From: Closterium sp. NIES-65 | Lineage: Eukaryota > Streptophyta > Zygnematophyceae > Desmidiales > Closteriaceae | DNA: 64,000 bases | Assembly (NCBI GenBank): GCA_948144175.1 | Contig: CANXME010001985.1 | Coordinates: 434,001 to 498,000 of the forward strand | Reading direction: 5' to 3' | Shown: one piece after another, positions 31,399 through 41,990 of the stretch | How the letters are laid out: the number at the start of each line of letters is the position of its first letter | Position numbering within the stretch: position 1 is the first letter of the stretch | Made by a program: the position numbers and the translations under genes | Notes under the pieces: generated by a model | Databases searched by the model: none | Told to the model about the DNA's origin: nothing | Seen by the model: only the letters and a program-made list of their open reading frames with translations

Positions 31399-31675
31399 TG
31401 TAAGGAATTTTCCCGAATTCCTTATCGGGGTTGACTGCTTCTCGTACAACCCGATTTTCGGAGTTCGCACGTTCGGCCGATTTCAACACTACCGAGGCTC
31501 CTCGCGTCACCTTCGGCATTCCCATCGCCAAACCTGCACCCAACCTTGCTCGTCCAAGGTTTCCTCCTAGCTAGACTAGTCCTACATTAGTCTGTGCATT
31601 CATTGTATTCGCAGTTGATTCAGTCACAGCCTCGTTATTCGTTTACCTGCACACTCTCTTTTACAACTCATAACA
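31399..31675 (+). repeat. 3' LTR of gypsy B
   Basis: 277 bp, about 96% identical to 17449-17725; preceded by a 25-G tract and followed by the target duplication GGCAT. Confidence 0.95.
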
Positions 31676-32168
31676 GGCATGGGCACCGTAACTTGCAGCA
31701 CGTCCTTATACGTCAAATCCTAGAACCACCTTTATGCGACAGAAGGCCACCATTTCCAGTTGCTTCCATGACTGCTCCTCGGATCAAGCCTGCTGCGATC
31801 AGAAGTTGATCGTGACCTAGGATCTACTCAGGAAGGTTTGCACACAGAGAAGTGGTGTTGGTGGGCCCTTGATCTCAATAGCAGAGTGAATGTAAATGCT
31901 TGAGATAATTAAGACATGCATACATCAAGTTTATATAAGAGTACAGGGGAATACGAAAAGACCTAGACTAGCCATGTACTCTAAGGGGTACATTCCCTTA
32001 TTCAAATACATCCCCAACTATGCAGCGTGAACAGTTACGAAACTGTTCCCGCCGAAACCATCATGCCTGCAGCTGCCTGATCCTGTCTGATGCTGTCTGC
32101 TCTGACGGTGCAGATGCGTTCCAACCGTCTGACGCTTCGCGTTAATTCGCGATACTGCGTGCTTCTCT
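31676..32168. other. AT-richer spacer right of gypsy B
   Basis: About 490 bp of lower-GC DNA continuing the locus left of the gypsy. It contains a TATATAAGAGTACA box-like stretch at about 31930, and some pieces look like old LTR sequence, but no partner or boundary can be set. No gene is seen. Confidence 0.4.
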
Positions 32169-33195
32169 TTGCTGTCGACCAGGGAGCTTGACAGCTGCAA
32201 CTGACTGGTCTGGGCGACGGGTGGGACGTCGACCAGGACCTACAGCTTGACAGGGAGGTCTCCGGAGCACCCCGTCGACCTGCAGCTCAACCGGGAGGTC
32301 TTCGGAGCATCCCGTCGACCTGCAGCTCGACCGGGAGGTCTCCGAAGCATCCCGTCGACCTGCCGTTCGACCGGGAGGTCTCCAGAGCATCCCGTCGACC
32401 TGCTGTTCGACCGGGAGGTCGTCGGAGCAGTTCGTCGACCTGACAAGTGAGCAGCGGTCGACGAGGGGAGCTCGGCGACAACCGGTGATGGTTCTGGTCG
32501 ACGGAAGGGGTCCGTCGACTAGGGGGTAGCTCGACGGGAGTTGTGGTCGACCAGAGGCACCTGGTGGTCGACCAGAAAGACCTGGTGGTCGACCGAAAGC
32601 GCCTGGGGGTCGACCAGAGCGCCTCGGGGTCGACTAGGTAACCTGCTCGACGAACGCCGAACGCGAGGGCGGAGGCACGCGAACGTCGTCGAGGATGCGA
32701 TGGCGCAGGCGACTGCGGGCTGGTATCCCGGAGTCGATGTGGCTCGTGAGGCGCAGAAAACAGCCGACGGATGCCCAACGAGGCAAGTCGGGCCAATCGT
32801 CTGTGCGCATCTGTGAGCGTGCGCACTGCTATGTTCTACGGGGCAATGCTGGACAGCCGCTCTGCTGCAGCGTTGGCACGCCGTCGACCTGCTCTGTTGG
32901 CAGGTCGCCCTCCTGCAGTGCTGGCGCGGCTCCTCTACGCAACGCTGGCAGGCGTTCGACCGAGCTGCGCTGGCGGTCGACCAGGCTAGCAGCAGGGTTG
33001 CTAGGTGCCTGATGTAGTCATTGTTGTCATTGCTTGTTATCGTTCTGTAATTCCAACTTTGCTAGTGGAAACTCTTGCCGATTTCTCCCGTGAATGTGCA
33101 AGCACTAAGGAACCAAGCAAAGCTACGATCACTCCTAGTAGTTCGTGCCAACCCCCGTAGTCTAGCTCACTACCGTTGTAGAGTCACTCTCCGCA
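32169..33195 (+). repeat. Left LTR of Copia D (partial)
   Basis: Matches the right LTR from its ~144th base to the end ACTCTCCGCA. Contains five 40-bp units ending ...CATCCCGTCGACCTGC (32240-32440) and about 23-bp GGTCGACCAG repeats (32540-32640). Followed by TGGTGTGGTGGGTGTGGAC. Confidence 0.8.
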
Positions 33196-33215
33196 TGGTG
33201 TGGTGGGTGTGGACG
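33176..33215 (+). promoter_or_regulatory. Unusual primer site of Copia D
   Basis: The sequence after the LTR end CCGCA is TGGTGTGGTGGGTGTGGAC, not the tRNA-iMet site used by the other families here. The D' element has the near-identical TGGTGCGGTGAGTGTGGAC at the same place (59570 leftward), so the site is real to the family. The donor tRNA is not identified. Confidence 0.6.
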
Positions 33216-34367
33216 GCCCCGCAAATACCTTCAGATCGGAGCCGACTTTTGCACCTACTGAGTCGTTCGTAGGCCGGCAGCAACGATAGTCGCCATGGTC
33301 GACCCCATAGTTGATGCGGGCGTAGCGGATACCTTGGAGGCACGTTTGGCTGACGTGAGGAGACGCCACGCGCATGGAGAGTACGGGATGATCCCCTTGG
33401 TGATCGCTGAGTCGGGCATCCGGTCGCAGTGGGCGATGGAACACCCTTCCCGTCCTGCTTCTCCTCGACCGGTGCGCAACGAAGGTGGCATCGTCGACGA
33501 GGTCGATGGTGGTGCACGAGTCAACAGCAGCGAAGGCACGAGGCAGAGAGGGGTGATCAAGTTCGACGGTGGCTGCAGGCAGCTTGCGTGCCGGCGTTGA
33601 TGTTCGACGTCGTTCTCCTCTACGAAGCGGTGGAGGGCTCTCGGCGACGACGCATGTGACTGCAGGCGGGATTGCACCGGCGTATGGCTACTTCAAATTC
33701 TCACCGGACCGGATCACCGTCGCACCGCTTGAAGGTCGACGGGACCTTATCACTTGGAGGGAGTCAATAGAACCTCAGCTGGAGGTCGCCGGGCTGAAGG
33801 GCTTCGCCGACGACACCGTGCCAATTCCGCCCGAGGGGGATGTCGAGTTGCGCGGGGAGTTTCGTTCTGCTCACCTGCTCACCTTCATTGTCATCTCGAG
33901 GTGCTGCTTGCCGGTGGTGCAGCTAGTGCTCAGGAGCTGTCGAGAGCGACTGGATGCTGGTCAGCAGGCATGGCGCTTCATCATGTTGACGTACTAGGTC
34001 AGGGACGACCTGTACATCGGGCAGCTGGAGGAGAAGATGACACACATTCGGATGGGCGAGCAGGAGTCGGCGACAGATTACTGCAACCGTGCTCGACGGA
34101 TCCTGGCTGAGATGCGGATGGCGGGCGCCGAATAATCGACGGCGTCCTACATCACCCACATCGTCAAGGGCTTGCCACGCAGCTACAATCTCATGAAGAG
34201 GATGATGATGATGCCCAGCACGCGTGAGTCCCTCGACGAGGACTCCATCACCAGCTACATTCTTCAAGATGAGGCAATGCAAGAGGCCGAACAGCCAACA
34301 GAGCTCCTTCCGCAGTCAAACTACGCTGCATCGACGAAGCTGAATCAACAGCAAGGGCAGCGCGGGA

Positions 34368-34509
34368 TGTCAGAATCCCAACCACTAGACCATTGGGATA
34401 AAAGGGCTTTTTTTAGTAGCGGGTCAGTACGCCCATAACCCCCCAGGCAAACGCGCCTGTAACCCCCCTTAGGATCGATCGGGGATCTCACAGCGTAGCT
34501 CTACTGACA
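34368..34509 (-). repeat. 3' LTR of the mini-LTR element
   Basis: 142 bp, TGTCAGAATCCC...CTACTGACA on the plus strand; differs from its partner at three positions. Confidence 0.92.
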
Positions 34510-34572
34510 CCCCCCCACACTGGGAGGCCCAGGACTGAGCACAGTGGCAACGGCCAACATGTGCATACACCG

Positions 34573-34627
34573 GGATTCGAACCCGAGACCGCTCTGATAC
34601 CATGTCAGAATCCCAACCACTAGACCA
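34573..34627 (-). promoter_or_regulatory. tRNA-like A-box/B-box pair across the LTR-primer-site junction
   Basis: Minus strand: A-box TGGTCTAGTGG (34627-34617, perfect fit to TRGYNNARNGG) and B-box GGTTCGAATCC (34583-34573), 33 nt apart, the usual tRNA-gene spacing. Between them TCTGA-CATGGTA-TCAGA forms a five-pair stem with a seven-base loop, and TCGGG-TTCGAAT-CCCGG forms a T-arm. The D-arm resembles tRNA-Glu. No acceptor stem pairs, so this is not a tRNA gene. Confidence 0.75.
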
Positions 34628-34744
34628 TTGGGATAAAAGGGCTTTTTTTAGTAGCGGGTCAGTGCGCCCATAACCCCCCAGGCAAACGCGCATGTAACCC
34701 CCCTTAGGATCGATCGGGGATCTCACAGTGTAGCTCTACTGACA
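34603..34744 (-). repeat. 5' LTR of the mini-LTR element
   Basis: 142 bp direct repeat of 34368-34509; its minus-strand 3' end carries the A-box. Confidence 0.92.
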
Positions 34745-36003
34745 CGGGAAGCCAGGCGGAGGTGGTAGCGGAGGTGGGCGGTCGACGAAGGACATCAACG
34801 AGAAGCAGTCAATGCGGGACAAGGGTCGATAGGTGGTGGTCGACGGCGGGAGTGCTGGATTTGCGGCGACCCTAACCATCTCTCCTTTGAGTGCCCCGAC
34901 CGCGATGACAGCGACGAGGACGACAACAAGGGAGGCCGTGGTCGATCGGCCAGTCGTCGCCCCCGTCGAGATGAAAAGCCGCGCAAGGAGAAGCAAGCGT
35001 CGAAGAAGACGTTGTCGACGAAGGACGTCGGCAACTCCAGCGGCAAGAGCCGAGGCGACGGGGAAGCGTCGTGCTCGATGGTCGGCGTGGTGGAGCCGAC
35101 AGTCTCGCTGGCGCCGGAGGCTGGCGAGAACTTCAAGGCGGTGGCGGCAGCTGTGCAGGCCAACCCGATGGGGGTGGTGCTCGACAACGGGTGCTCCCAC
35201 CACCTGATGGGGACAAAGTCGGTCTTCATCGACATGGGGCTGAGCGACGGGGTGAAGCACGTGCGTGGGTTCAACGGGTTATTGCAGCCTGTCGAGGGTC
35301 GCGGAACCGTCGTTCTGCAAGGGGAGGCCGGGAAGCGGGTCCTCATCCTCGACATACTCTACGTTCCGGGCGTACAGGCGAACCTTCTGTTTGCTGGCCA
35401 GCTGAAGGAGAGCGGAGTGCAGTTGCAGGGCAATGGCGACGAGATGCTGCTCGTCGCTGCGAGCGGGGGGGTGCTCGGTCGAGCACGCTACACCGGATGA
35501 GTCCTCTGCACCGACCTCGCCCCTGCTCGACGCAGTCGCCGACGACCGAGGTGGTGGCTCTGCGGACGATCGTCTCGGCGACGAAGACAACCCCCAATAG
35601 GATCCATGCGCGGCTCGCACACGTCAGCATCGACACGATCAAGAGCTCGGCAAAGCATGATGTTGCTACTAGGCTCGACATCACGTCGTCGACCGGAGTA
35701 GACCCGCCGTGTGTCTCGTGCGTCGGAGGAAAGCTGGCGCGGCACACCTTCCCCGCCATGGGCTTAGACGACGCGGAGGCGCTGGCTGTCGTGCACATTA
35801 ACTGGTGCGGGCCATTTCGGGTGGCTGCCAAGGATGGCAGCTTGTACTTCCTGCGGCTGAAGGATCGCCATACTCAATTTGTATGGGCAATGCCGGTCGC
35901 TAAGAAGAGCGACGTGCTGCGGGAGTTCCAGCGGTGGCTGGTGCTGGTGGAACGGCAGACAAAGAAGTCGGTGCTGTCGCTTCGCTTCGATCGAGGAGGG
36001 GAG

Positions 36004-37109
36004 TGTCAACGGGAGTTGGGTATTGGCCCCGTCCTCGCTTGGGCGGACCGACTTCGTGGTCGGGTGTGAGGGGAGCAGCCGACCTGCAGCAGTGGGTGAG
36101 CTGGTCGACGAGGAGGTCGACCTGCACGGGGAACCACTGCACGGGCGCCGACTTCAGGTTGGCGCCGACTTCAGGGAGGTCGACTTGGGAGTCGACCTGC
36201 GGAGGACGTCAACTTGGTGACGTCAACTTGGGGAAGCCGACTTCGGCGGTCGGCTAACGGACTGCTGGTCGACCTGTTAGTGGTCGACTGGACCTGGTGG
36301 TTGACGAAGGAGGGGCCGACGTCGACCTCGACTCAGGACGCCGAGCAGTTGGGCGTCGAGTAGCGGGGCGTCAACTTCGTGACGCCAACTTCGGGTGGCC
36401 GACGTGGGTGGTCGGTCGACGACTGCGCTGGTCGACGTGGAGCTGGTCGACCAGAAGGGACGTCAACCTGGAGGAGGTCGACCAAGGGGCGTGGTCGACC
36501 TGGTGAGGTCGACCGGAGGTGGTCGTTGACTTCGGAGGTCGACGGGCACGTACGGGAGCTGCTGGTCGACGTGGTTGCCCGGTCGACCAGGTTACCTGGG
36601 TGACGAAGTGCTGCGAAGGAGTGCGACGGTCGCCCAGGCGAAGTTGGCGAGCCCGACCTCGGTGGTGGTATCCCGAGGTCGTCGTGGCGGATCAGAGGCA
36701 GTCGTCAGCTCGAGGTTGACGTGGTGTGTGTGCGGTCCAGGTGACGGGACTCTGCACGCCAGTCATCTGCGCACACCTGTGAAGCGGGTGCACTGCTGTC
36801 CTGCGACGTTGGCACGCCGTCGACCTTGCCTTGCTGGAGTGCGGTCGACCAAGTCGTGATGGAACGTGGTCGACCAAGCTGCGCTGGCAGTTGGCCGACC
36901 TGAATGCTTGCTCTGATGTAGTCTTGCTATGCCAACTTGATTGTACCATTTTGTTCTGAACTTTTCCTAGTGGAACTCTTGCCAATTTTCCCCGTGAACT
37001 AGCAAGAAGCGTGAACACAAGGAAACGACTAAGTGAACGAACGCAGAGATCACACGAGCACACGTGCCTAGCCCGTAGTCTAGCTCCCGTTGTAGTAGTT
37101 ATATCCGCA
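36004..37109 (+). mobile_element. Solo LTR of Copia family 2
   Basis: 1,106 bp, TGTCAACGGGAG...ATATCCGCA, with perfect target duplication GGGAG (35999-36003, 37110-37114), inside the integrase region of Copia D. It is related to the D and D' LTRs (closest to the one at 59571-60730) but has diverged repeats. The internal part has been lost by LTR-LTR recombination, the usual origin of solo LTRs. Confidence 0.92.
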
Positions 37110-39480
37110 GGGAGTTCCTCAGGAAGGCGTTCACCGACTTCATCGACGGGAATGGCATCGTCCACGACATAACGTGCCCCTACACTCCGCAGCAAAATGG
37201 CATGGCTGAGCGGGAGATGCGCACGGTCGTCGAGTCCGTGCGGACGATGCTGCTACACATGGGCGCGCAGCACCACTGGTGGCACCTTGCTCTAAGACAA
37301 GCAGTGTGGGTGCGCAACTGCTTGGAGTGGTCGATGACGCCGCCGGGGATGAATCCGTACCAGCTACTGACCGGGACGAAGCCCGATCTCACGCTGGCGA
37401 GGGTGTGGGGCTGCATGGTGCAGTTCATGGTTCCTGAGCAGCAGCGCGGTGGGAAGCTGGGGCTGAAGGCTCGCTGGGGACTTCACCTGGGTGTGTCGCC
37501 GGAGAGCAAGGGCTGGGAGGTGCTCGACCTGACCGACAACAAGGTAGTCACGTTGGTCGAGGTGATCTTCTACAAGACGCTGTCACTAGAAGTGTGGCGG
37601 GCGAAGTATGGGCCGGCATCGGCGCGGACGCAGGCAGACTCGCCCATGGACACCTCGACGGCGAGGGTTCCACTGCTTGTCGAGGTCGACGAGCCTGCTT
37701 GTGGAGGTCCTTCCACCTCCCCCTATTCTTGCTCCTCCCTCACCCGTTTGTTGACCACTGGCGATGAGGGGAGCCTTGAGGCGTCGCCGGTGGTGCCGGC
37801 CAGTGGCATCGCCGGCAGTTGACCAGGCCCGAAGCTCGTTGACCAGGATGGGAAGCCGTCGACAACAGGGGAGCAGCAGACAGGGGAGCTGTCGAAGTCA
37901 GCAGCAGACGAACACCCGGTCGCCGGGTCAAAGCAATTGGTCGACGACGAGGACGTCGACGAGGAAGGGGAGCAGTTGGCGGGTGAGGATTCCACCGAAA
38001 GCGACGTGGTGGAAGTGCCGATCACGAAGCCTGAGCTGCGACGCACAGGTCGAGCTCGACGGCCACCGGAGCGGTTGAGCTTCCACGCCTGCCTATCGCC
38101 AGCTGCCTTCACCATAGTATTCGACGAGGTCGACGACGACCTGTTGTACGACGACGCCGAGGAGGATGAAGACCTGCCGGAGCTCGACCCCGACATGCAT
38201 GCCGACCCCGAACACCGCTGGGACATCGCCACGATGATGGTGAAGGAGGCGCTATCGAGCTGGAAGGGCGAGGCGGTGAAGGCCGCCATGGAAGAAGAGA
38301 TCTGCAGCCTCATCGGTATGGGGACTTGGGAGCTGGTCGAACGCCCACGCGGGGTGAACATCATGAAGAACCGGTGGGTGCTGATGACCAAGTACCGCAT
38401 CGACGACACCGTCAAGCGTGAGAAGGCGAGGCTGGTCGTGAAGGGCTTCACGTAGGTGTACGGTGTCGCCTACGAGGAGATGTACTCGTCGGTGAGCAGC
38501 TACGTCACGCTGAGGATCTTCCTCAGCATCGTCGCCGACCTCGACCTCAACCTGATGCAGCTCGACATGAAGAACGCTTTCTTGCACAGCAAGCTCGACA
38601 GGGTGCTCTACATGTACTAGCCAGACTACTTCAACGACGGGACTGGCTGGATGTGTAAGCTGCTGAAGAGCCTCTACGGGCTGAAGCAGTCGCCGCTGCT
38701 ATGGTACAGGGCTCTTGACAGTGTGCTGCTGGGCGCTGGCTGGAAGAAGAGCCAGGTCGACGAGGCGCTCTACTTCAAGGCCGCCGACGACGGGGTGACC
38801 TGCTGGGTGCTGGTCTACGTCGACGACCTGCTCGCTGCGAGCAGCAGCACTGCGATGCTAAAGGAGCTTAAGGAGCTGCTAAAGGCCGCCTTCGAGCTGC
38901 GTGAGATCTCGCCGGTGGTGAAGTACCTTGGGCTGGAGATCTTGCGCGACACGCCGGCCAGGAAACTGTGGCTGCACTAGCAGGGCTACGCCGACAAGCT
39001 GCGCAGGTGCTTCATCGACGAGAAGCAGGCGGTTGAGTCCCAAAGACGCTGGTCTTGGTCGACGCCTACGTTCAGCTAACGTTTGACGACGAGGAGGCTC
39101 AGGAGCGCGAAGAGGAGTACCGGTAGAAGGTCGGCTCGCTGCATTTCGCGGTGACGACGACGAGGCCGGACATTGCGTTCGCCTGCAGCAAGCTGGGGAG
39201 TGGCCTCACGGTGAGGAGCGACCAGCATTGGCGTGAGGTCGACAGCTACCTTGCCTACCTCGCCGACACCCGCGACACCGCCCTGGAGTTCGGCGGTGAA
39301 CCAGAATCGTTGGAGCTGATTGACTACGTCGATGCCGATGACGCGGGCGACAAGCAGAACTGGACGAGCACGGGAGGCTACGTGTTCATCTACGGAGGGG
39401 CCGCCGTCTCCTGGTCGAGCTCGCGCATCAATTGCGCGACATTGTCATCGACCGAGTCGGAGTACGAGGCGGCCACGGAT

Positions 39481-40358
39481 TGTTAGAGACTAAGGATCGA
39501 GTCTGTGAAGATTAGGAGCCTAAATTTCTCAAAATCGTTGGCTTGAAATTCTGGACAGAAACCGCGACTTCACAAGAAACGTTGTCGACGAAAAGTTCAC
39601 TGTTAGAATCGTCTCAAACTCAAGTATGTTATAGCCCTTGTTCGTGGCTATCATTCCCAATTTGAATCGTATCGAAAGGTGGAGTAAATCTCGCGTTATG
39701 CTTCTCGGCGCACCAGGGGGTATGTTGCCACACAGAAATTAAATTCACTCACTATAGTTTCACAAGTTCACAAGAGTTGCACACAAGAGAGTTAGAGTGG
39801 CACTAAACCAGGTAGGAGGAAAGAGGAGGACGAGAGGGAAGGTCCCAAGGAGTCCCCAACCAAAGAAAACTCCATGCCACACAATTCCCTTCCCCATAGG
39901 CAACCCAACTTTGACCTTTGTCACTATCCCAACCTCCACAATCCACCTCAACCCAACTTGGCCACACTTGCCAACCTGGTTTGGTTCCTCCCAATCAATT
40001 GGCAGCAACTACAGTAGTAGTGACGAATTTCCCAACCCCCAAAAGTATGTACCCCATATTGAGTCAACCCCACAACTCTCCAAGGTCACCACAACCAAAT
40101 ATCAAAAGCATACGAACTCCAACGTTCGTAACTTTCTTGTTCGTGCTCCGATTGAAGTGATTCTTGGTTCGTCGGAAAGCTCTTGAGCAGTGGAGTCACT
40201 TCAGATATCTGCTCAAGCCAAATAACATTCACACACAGTCAGAAAATCCAAACCGCACAAAACACAAATTCTCACACACACTCACAACACGCATGCAACG
40301 CACGAACATATGATGGGAGGCAGACAGACATGAATGCGAATGGTAGCATCACTCAACA
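39481..40358 (-). repeat. 3' LTR of Copia G
   Basis: 878 bp, TGTTAGAGAC...CACTCAACA on the plus strand, about 98% identical to 45110-45987. Confidence 0.95.
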
Positions 40359-40449
40359 AACTCCCCCTCTGGCTGCCAACCATCATCCCACATGTCATAG
40401 CTCAAGCATGCATCCTCAATGCACACTCATCCCAGCAAGCTTCATGCCC

Positions 40450-41990
40450 TTCCAATGCTCAGATTCAGCCAGGCGCTTGGTGAGAATGCCAGCCGCCTGC
40501 TGATGGGTCTTCACGATCTCCAGCCGCACCTCCTTGTCCAAGAGCCTTCTCACCCAGTGCCACTTAGGCCTGATGTGTTTGGTCAGCCCATGAAGACAAG
40601 CATTCTTTGCTAGCTTCACCGCCGACTCATTGTCACAGAAAATCACAGTCGGCTCCCTCTGACCAACTCCAATCTCCTCCAACAAACGCCTCAGCCACAC
40701 CACCTCCTTTGCCCCATGATGCAGGGCCATGTACTCTGTCTCACACGAGAACTGCCCCACTTCATTCTGCTTCTTACTGCGCCAGCTCACTGCACCACCT
40801 CCGAACAGGCACACATAGCCTCCAATGCTGGTGCCATCCGCTTTCACCGAGTTGAAGCTAGCGTCAGTGTAGCAGGTCAGGAGCATCTCCCCCTTGCTCA
40901 AATCAGCTGCACCCCTCTGCAGCCTCTGCCTCACAGCACTGTACTCCAAACCCACTGATGCCGTTGCACTCACATAGCGGACCAACCTCTTGGCTGCTTC
41001 CAGCTGCTCATGACTGGGGCGTGAAACCACACTGGCAAGCCTAGATGTTGCAAAGGCAATGTCAGGCCGTGTGTGGTTAGCCGCATAGTTGAGTGCCCCA
41101 ACCATGGAATGAAAAAGTTTCCTGTCACTCTCACCCACCACCTCCTCATCAGCACAGGGCTCCACAGTGAACCCCGAAGGCAGTGGGGTGGCTGGCTTTC
41201 CTCCATTTTGCAGCCCATACTTCTCAGTTAGCCCCTCACAATACTTTCTCTGGTGCAACCTCAACACTCCCTTGTCAAGGTCCCTCTCCACACGCATCCC
41301 AAGGTAGTACTTCACATCTCCCATCTTGGAGCACTTGAACTGCAATTCCAGCATCTCCTCCACACGTTCAATCATTGCAGACGACTCAGAGAAGAGCAGG
41401 ATGTCGTCCACGTCACCAGGAGCATGAGGAACTGCTCCTTCTCTTGCAGCAGGAACAGGCTGTGATCACACTCGCTCTTCTTGAACCCCCCGGCCAGCAG
41501 TGTCTCCTCCAGCTTGTGGTACCATGCGCGAGGAGCCTGCTTCAGGCCATAGATGGCCTTCTTGAGCCTGCACACCCTGCCGCTCCCATCATCCAACCCC
41601 TCAGGCTGCAGCATGTACAGCTCCTCCAGAATGATTCCATTGAGGAATGCAATGATTATGTCCATCTGCTTGATCTTCCAGCCACGGTTTGCTGCCATTG
41701 CCAACATCGTCCTCAGTGTCGTGCCTTTCCCTACAGGAGCAAAGATATCATCAAAATCCTTCCCCTTTGTCTGTTGGAACCCCTTAGCCACAAGCCTTGA
41801 CTTGTAGCGGGTCAGCTCCCCATCGGGTCCGTCCTTATGCCTGAAGATCAGCTTGGAAGAAATGGCCTTCTTCCCAGGTGGCAGCTCACACAGCTCCCAC
41901 GTCTCATTCTCCAGCAGAGAGTCATACTCCTCCTTCACACTCTGCTTCCACTTCTCAGCGTCGGGCCCGCTCAATGCCTCGGCTAACGTC
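40450..41990 (-). CDS. RT and RNase H region of Copia G
   Basis: Rounded block. RT motifs: KSRLVAKGFQQTKGKDFDD, MDIIIAFLNGIILEELYM, YGLKQAPRAWYHKLEE. RNase H: CYTDASFNSVKADG, SCETEYMALHHGAKE, FCDNESAVKLAKN, and the tail QQAAGILTKRLAE. Confidence 0.87.

Larger units (their letters stand above)
17449..31675 (+). mobile_element. Ty3/gypsy chromovirus (copy B) with two nested insertions
   Basis: LTRs at 17449-17725 and 31399-31675, with perfect target duplication GGCAT (17444-17448, 31676-31680). A perfect tRNA-iMet primer site TGGTATCAGAGC lies at 17728. Parts in order: gag with CCHC knuckle, aspartic protease (FVDGGASHS), RT (VVYLDDILIF), RNase H (VTDASDFAIG), integrase, and a C-terminal chromodomain-like segment. 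F2 (19510-20989) and Copia C (22796-30277) are inserted inside. Without them and their duplications the element is about 5.26 kb, normal for the family. It is broken, with about two or three breaks besides the insertions. LTRs differ at 11 of 277 positions (~4%), making it older than either insertion. Confidence 0.95.
34368..34744 (-). mobile_element. 377-bp mini-LTR (TRIM) element with tRNA-like Pol III promoter
   Basis: Two 142-bp LTRs (34368-34509, 34603-34744; three differences) around only 93 bp of interior, with perfect target duplication CGGGA (34363-34367, 34745-34749), inserted in the gag of Copia D. On the minus strand the 5' LTR is followed directly by the exact iMet primer site TGGTATCAGAGC, and a GTGTGGGGGGG tract precedes the 3' LTR. 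There is no coding capacity. An A-box in the LTR and a B-box in the interior together make a tRNA-like unit. It looks whole as a non-autonomous element. Confidence 0.93.

Noticed and set aside
34571-34640. A genuine tRNA gene, suggested by a T-arm and A/B boxes.
   Set aside because: There is no pairing acceptor stem and the sequence spans an LTR boundary of a mobile element; it is treated as a tRNA-like promoter instead.
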